Shown: piece by piece, positions 6,489 to 8,461 of the stretch
Position numbering within the stretch: position 1 is the first letter of the stretch
Layout: every line of letters starts with the position of its first letter
From: Clostridia bacterium
GTDB taxonomy: Bacteria; Bacillota; Clostridia; Christensenellales; Borkfalkiaceae
Direction of reading: 5' to 3'
Assembly: GCA_017504065.1 (NCBI GenBank)
Contig: JAFVRU010000063.1
Location: 1-8,461, forward strand
Length of the DNA stretch: 8,461 nucleotides
The notes under the pieces: generated by a model
The model's input: the letters and a program-made list of their open reading frames with translations, nothing else
Databases searched by the model: none
Told to the model about the DNA's origin: nothing
Translations under genes and position numbers: made by a program

Positions 6489-6520
6489 AGCCGAACGGGA
6501 GCTTTCCGTTCGGCTGTTTT
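6489..6520 (+). terminator. Intrinsic terminator or attenuator between the NTPase gene and thrC
   Basis: A 10-bp perfect stem AGCCGAACGG (6489-6498) with CCGTTCGGCT (6506-6515) and a seven-base loop is followed by GTTTT. The U-tract is short, so termination may be incomplete. A smaller pairing, CCCC (6455-6458) with GGGG (6466-6469), precedes it. It lies 40 bases after the NTPase stop and about 50 bases before the thrC start. Confidence 0.7.
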
Positions 6521-6526
6521 AAATCG

Positions 6527-6548
6527 TAGCCGCATAGCGCGGCTATGC
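6527..6548 (+). other. Two mutually exclusive hairpins just upstream of the thrC ribosome binding site
   Basis: TAGCCGC (6527-6533) can pair with GCGGCTA (6539-6545), or GCATAGC (6532-6538) can pair with GCTATGC (6542-6548). Both stems are seven perfect base pairs and they compete for the same bases. The element ends ten bases before the GGCAGG ribosome binding site (6558-6563), so it could tune thrC translation or stabilise the transcript end. The structure is seen in the sequence; the role is speculative. Confidence 0.45.
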
Positions 6549-6570
6549 AATAACGAAGGCAGGTAGATTT

Positions 6571-8127
6571 ATGAATTTCATTAGCACGAGAGGCGGGGAA
6601 AAGGTAACGGGCGCGCAAGCGATCGTGCAAGGTCTTGCGAAAAACGGCGGTTTGTACGTGCCGGAAAAATTCCCGAAAATCACGGAAGCGGAACTTGCGG
6701 AAATGCTTGAAATGACGTATCCCGAACGGGCGGCGTTCGTTTTGGGGAAATATTTGGCGGACGAGCTGGGCGCGGACTATCTCAAAGAAGTCTGCGAAAA
6801 GGCATATTCGTCGTTCACGGGCAACGATCCCGTGCCCCTTGTGAAAATCGACGGAAAACTGTACGTGTTGGAACTGTTCCACGGCCCGACCTGCGCGTTC
6901 AAGGATATGGCGCTGACCGTGCTTCCCTATCTTTTGAAAAAGAGCTGCGAAGTAACGGGCGTGAACGATGAAATTTTGATTTTGGCTGCGACGAGCGGGG
7001 ATACGGGCAAAGCCGCGTTGGAAGGCTTCCGCGACGTACCCGGTACGAAAGTCGCCGTATTCTATCCCGACGAAGGGGTAGCGAAAATGCAACGCTTGCA
7101 AATGTGCGTGCAGGACGGCGAGAACGTATTCGTGGCGGCGGTGAAAGGCAATTTCGACGATTGTCAACGCGCGGTGAAAAAACTGTTCGCGTCGGAAGAA
7201 TTTAACGCGGAGCTCGCGAAAAAAGGCGTACGGCTTTCCAGCGCGAATTCCATCAACTTCGGACGGCTCGCACCCCAAATCGCCTATTATTATTCCGCGT
7301 ATCTCGATTTGGTTTCCGCGGAACAAATTCAAGTCGGCGACAAGGTAGACTTCGTCGTTCCGACGGGAAACTTCGGAGATATTTTGGCGGGTTGGTATGC
7401 AAAACAAATGGGCTTGCCCGTTGGGAAACTCGTTTGCGCGTCCAACCGTAACAAAGTGCTTGCAGACTTCTTCCAAAAGGGCGTATACGACGTCAAACGG
7501 CATTTCTTCCGTACGATGTCCCCGTCAATGGATATTCTCGTGTCGTCGAATTTGGAACGCTTGCTTTTCGAAATCAGCGGCAGAAACGCAAAACTTACGG
7601 CGGAGAGAATGCAATCGCTTGCCGAGAAAAAGGAATACTCGATTACCGAAAAGGAAAAGGCGATCTTAGACGAAGAATTTTCCGCGGGATTTGCAAGCGA
7701 AGACGATACCGTCGAAGCGATGTACGAAGTCTTTGAAGAATACGGGTACGCGATGGATACGCATACGGGCGTAGCGCTTGCGGTATACGATCAAATCTAT
7801 AATCCCGACAAAGACAAGGACGAAGACGAACGCAAGCCCAAGACCGATCAAAATCACGTCGTCGTACTCTCGACGGCAAATCCTTATAAATTCCCGCAAG
7901 ACGTATTGTACGCGCTTTCGGGCAACGACGTAAAGGACAGCTTCAAGGGCATCAAACGCTTGAATTTGTTGACGGCGATGAAGCCGCCCAAGAGCTTGTT
8001 GGATTTGCGCTATCGTCCGTTGCGGTTTAAGACGGTGGTGGAGAACGATTTAAAAGAAATGGGCAAGCTCGTTTTGCGTTTTGCAGGCGGCGAAATCGTG
8101 CCCGTACCTACAGGTTCGAAAAAATAA
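6571..8127 (+). CDS. thrC: Threonine synthase
   Basis: A 518-residue pyridoxal-phosphate enzyme that converts O-phosphohomoserine to threonine, the last step of the aspartate-to-threonine pathway. The N-terminal STRGGEKVTGAQAIVQGLAK (5-24) is typical of the longer (E. coli/yeast-like) threonine synthase class. The cofactor lysine is K111 in HGPTCAFKDMAL. AATSGDTGKAAL (139-150) and the phosphate-binding loop PTGNFGDILAGWYAK (264-278) are intact, as is SSANSINFGR at 223-232. THTGVAL (397-403) and STANPYKFP (434-442) complete the C-terminal part. At about 411-428 there is a very charged insertion (NPDKDKDEDERKPKTDQ), probably a surface loop. The start has GGCAGG seven bases upstream. I find no good promoter in the 121-base gap before it, so transcription may come from readthrough of the NTPase gene. 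Confidence 0.97.
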   Translation: MNFISTRGGEKVTGAQAIVQGLAKNGGLYVPEKFPKITEAELAEMLEMTYPERAAFVLGKYLADELGADYLKEVCEKAYSSFTGNDPVPLVKIDGKLYVLELFHGPTCAFKDMALTVLPYLLKKSCEVTGVNDEILILAATSGDTGKAALEGFRDVPGTKVAVFYPDEGVAKMQRLQMCVQDGENVFVAAVKGNFDDCQRAVKKLFASEEFNAELAKKGVRLSSANSINFGRLAPQIAYYYSAYLDLVSAEQIQVGDKVDFVVPTGNFGDILAGWYAKQMGLPVGKLVCASNRNKVLADFFQKGVYDVKRHFFRTMSPSMDILVSSNLERLLFEISGRNAKLTAERMQSLAEKKEYSITEKEKAILDEEFSAGFASEDDTVEAMYEVFEEYGYAMDTHTGVALAVYDQIYNPDKDKDEDERKPKTDQNHVVVLSTANPYKFPQDVLYALSGNDVKDSFKGIKRLNLLTAMKPPKSLLDLRYRPLRFKTVVENDLKEMGKLVLRFAGGEIVPVPTGSKK

Positions 8128-8203
8128 AAAAGAACGTATTTCCGTTTCCCGTGGAACAGATTTTTGTGAAAAGGGTTACGGATTTCGTTATTTATGTGAA
8201 AAT

Positions 8204-8223
8204 TGCGAAAGAGTTCGCATTTT
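8204..8223 (+). terminator. Possible weak terminator after thrC
   Basis: TGCGAA (8204-8209) pairs with TTCGCA (8214-8219) around AGAG and is followed by TTTT. The stem is only six pairs and lies about 77 bases after the thrC stop, just before the next promoter. No stronger hairpin is visible closer to the stop. Confidence 0.4.
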
Positions 8224-8226
8224 GCA

Positions 8227-8255
8227 TTGTCTTTTTCAGGGCGGTGTGCTATACT
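8227..8255 (+). promoter_or_regulatory. Extended -10 promoter for the DUF5685-type gene
   Basis: TATACT (8250-8255) is preceded by TGC (8247-8249), giving a full extended -10 element TGnTATACT. A -35-like TTGTCT (8227-8232) sits 17 bases upstream. The start would be near 8262, about 29 bases before the ATG at 8291. Confidence 0.7.
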
Positions 8256-8290
8256 ATCAACGAAGGCGGTAAAACCGCGGAAGGGGGAGT

Positions 8291-8461
8291 ATGTTCGGAT
8301 ACGTACGCGCGGACACGCCGTATTTATATATTAAGGACGAAACGCTATATCGAGCGATGTATTGCGGCGTTTGCAAAGGGATTGCCGAAGTATGCGGGCA
8401 TACCGCGCGCATGGGGCTTTCTTACGACGTTACGTTTTTGTCGGTGATTTTGCATAACATT
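8291..8461 (+). CDS. DUF5685-family protein, N-terminal part (runs off the window)
   Basis: An open frame of 57 codons starts at ATG 8291 and continues past the window end without a stop. The opening MFGYVRADTPYLYIKDETLY (1-20), then YRAMYCGVCKGIAEVCG (20-36) and LSYDVTFLSVILHN, matches what I recall of the DUF5685 family: MFGYV start, a YCGxCK cysteine pair (here C25 and C28), and an SYDxTFL segment. The function of that family is not established; the cysteines could bind a metal. The start is supported by AGGGGGAG just upstream (8282-8289) and an extended -10 promoter. Overlapping frames in this stretch lack comparable features. Only the N-terminus is visible, so total length and remaining cysteines are unknown. 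Confidence 0.85.
   Translation, partial: MFGYVRADTPYLYIKDETLYRAMYCGVCKGIAEVCGHTARMGLSYDVTFLSVILHNI

Noticed and set aside
6388..7503. A 371-codon open frame on the minus strand opposite thrC
   Set aside because: Its translation is rich in Arg, Phe and His with no motifs, typical of the antisense of a gene with biased codons. thrC on the plus strand is fully supported.
8151..8447. A 98-codon plus-strand frame overlapping the DUF5685-type start
   Set aside because: It runs through the terminator and promoter elements and has no recognisable features. The frame from ATG 8291 has a ribosome binding site and a recognisable family start.
1..8461. CRISPR array, tRNA, rRNA, insertion sequence, prophage or attachment site
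   Set aside because: No spaced direct repeats of suitable length, no cloverleaf-like sequence, no transposase or integrase motifs, and no terminal inverted repeats were seen.

Overview
The window reads as chromosomal DNA from an anaerobic, Clostridia-like Firmicute, probably an uncultured gut lineage. The reasons are the gene order rpmE - DUF1385 (YqhQ-type) - prmC - prfA, strong AGGAG-type ribosome binding sites, AT-rich intergenic stretches with near-consensus sigma-A promoters, intrinsic terminators with U-tracts, and a DUF5685-type gene. The taxonomic placement is inferred from these features only. There is no mobile element, CRISPR array, tRNA or rRNA, and no gene-free stretch over 300 bases.

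Layout. Bases 1-183 are the end of ribosomal protein L31 (rpmE), followed by an intrinsic terminator. Bases 273-2102 are one long gene that joins a DUF1385 membrane domain to a complete PrmC glutamine methyltransferase. It is followed closely by prfA (2121-3191), encoding release factor 1, the substrate of PrmC. A single hairpin at 3195-3223 separates prfA from a small convergent membrane protein gene (3222-3488, minus strand) that resembles PQ-loop/SemiSWEET proteins. That gene is divergent from a LysR-type regulator (3605-4480). Their two sigma-A promoters physically overlap, and a candidate LysR-type operator lies just downstream of the regulator's start point. Next come a class I aminotransferase of the aspartate type (4650-5849), a small P-loop NTPase of unknown role (6042-6449), threonine synthase thrC (6571-8127), and the first 57 codons of a DUF5685-family gene (8291 to the window end).

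How the genes fit together. The first block is translation: L31, RF1 and the enzyme that methylates RF1's GGQ loop, here apparently tethered to the membrane by fusion. The second block is a regulator with a probable small transporter. The third contains two enzymes of aspartate-family amino acid metabolism (aspartate/oxaloacetate transamination and the last step of threonine synthesis), separated by the NTPase gene and each with its own control signals. Most of the window is ordinary housekeeping. The points most worth a second look are the DUF1385-PrmC fusion with a plausible internal start, the overlapping divergent promoters, the orphan NTPase, and the structured, apparently promoterless thrC leader.
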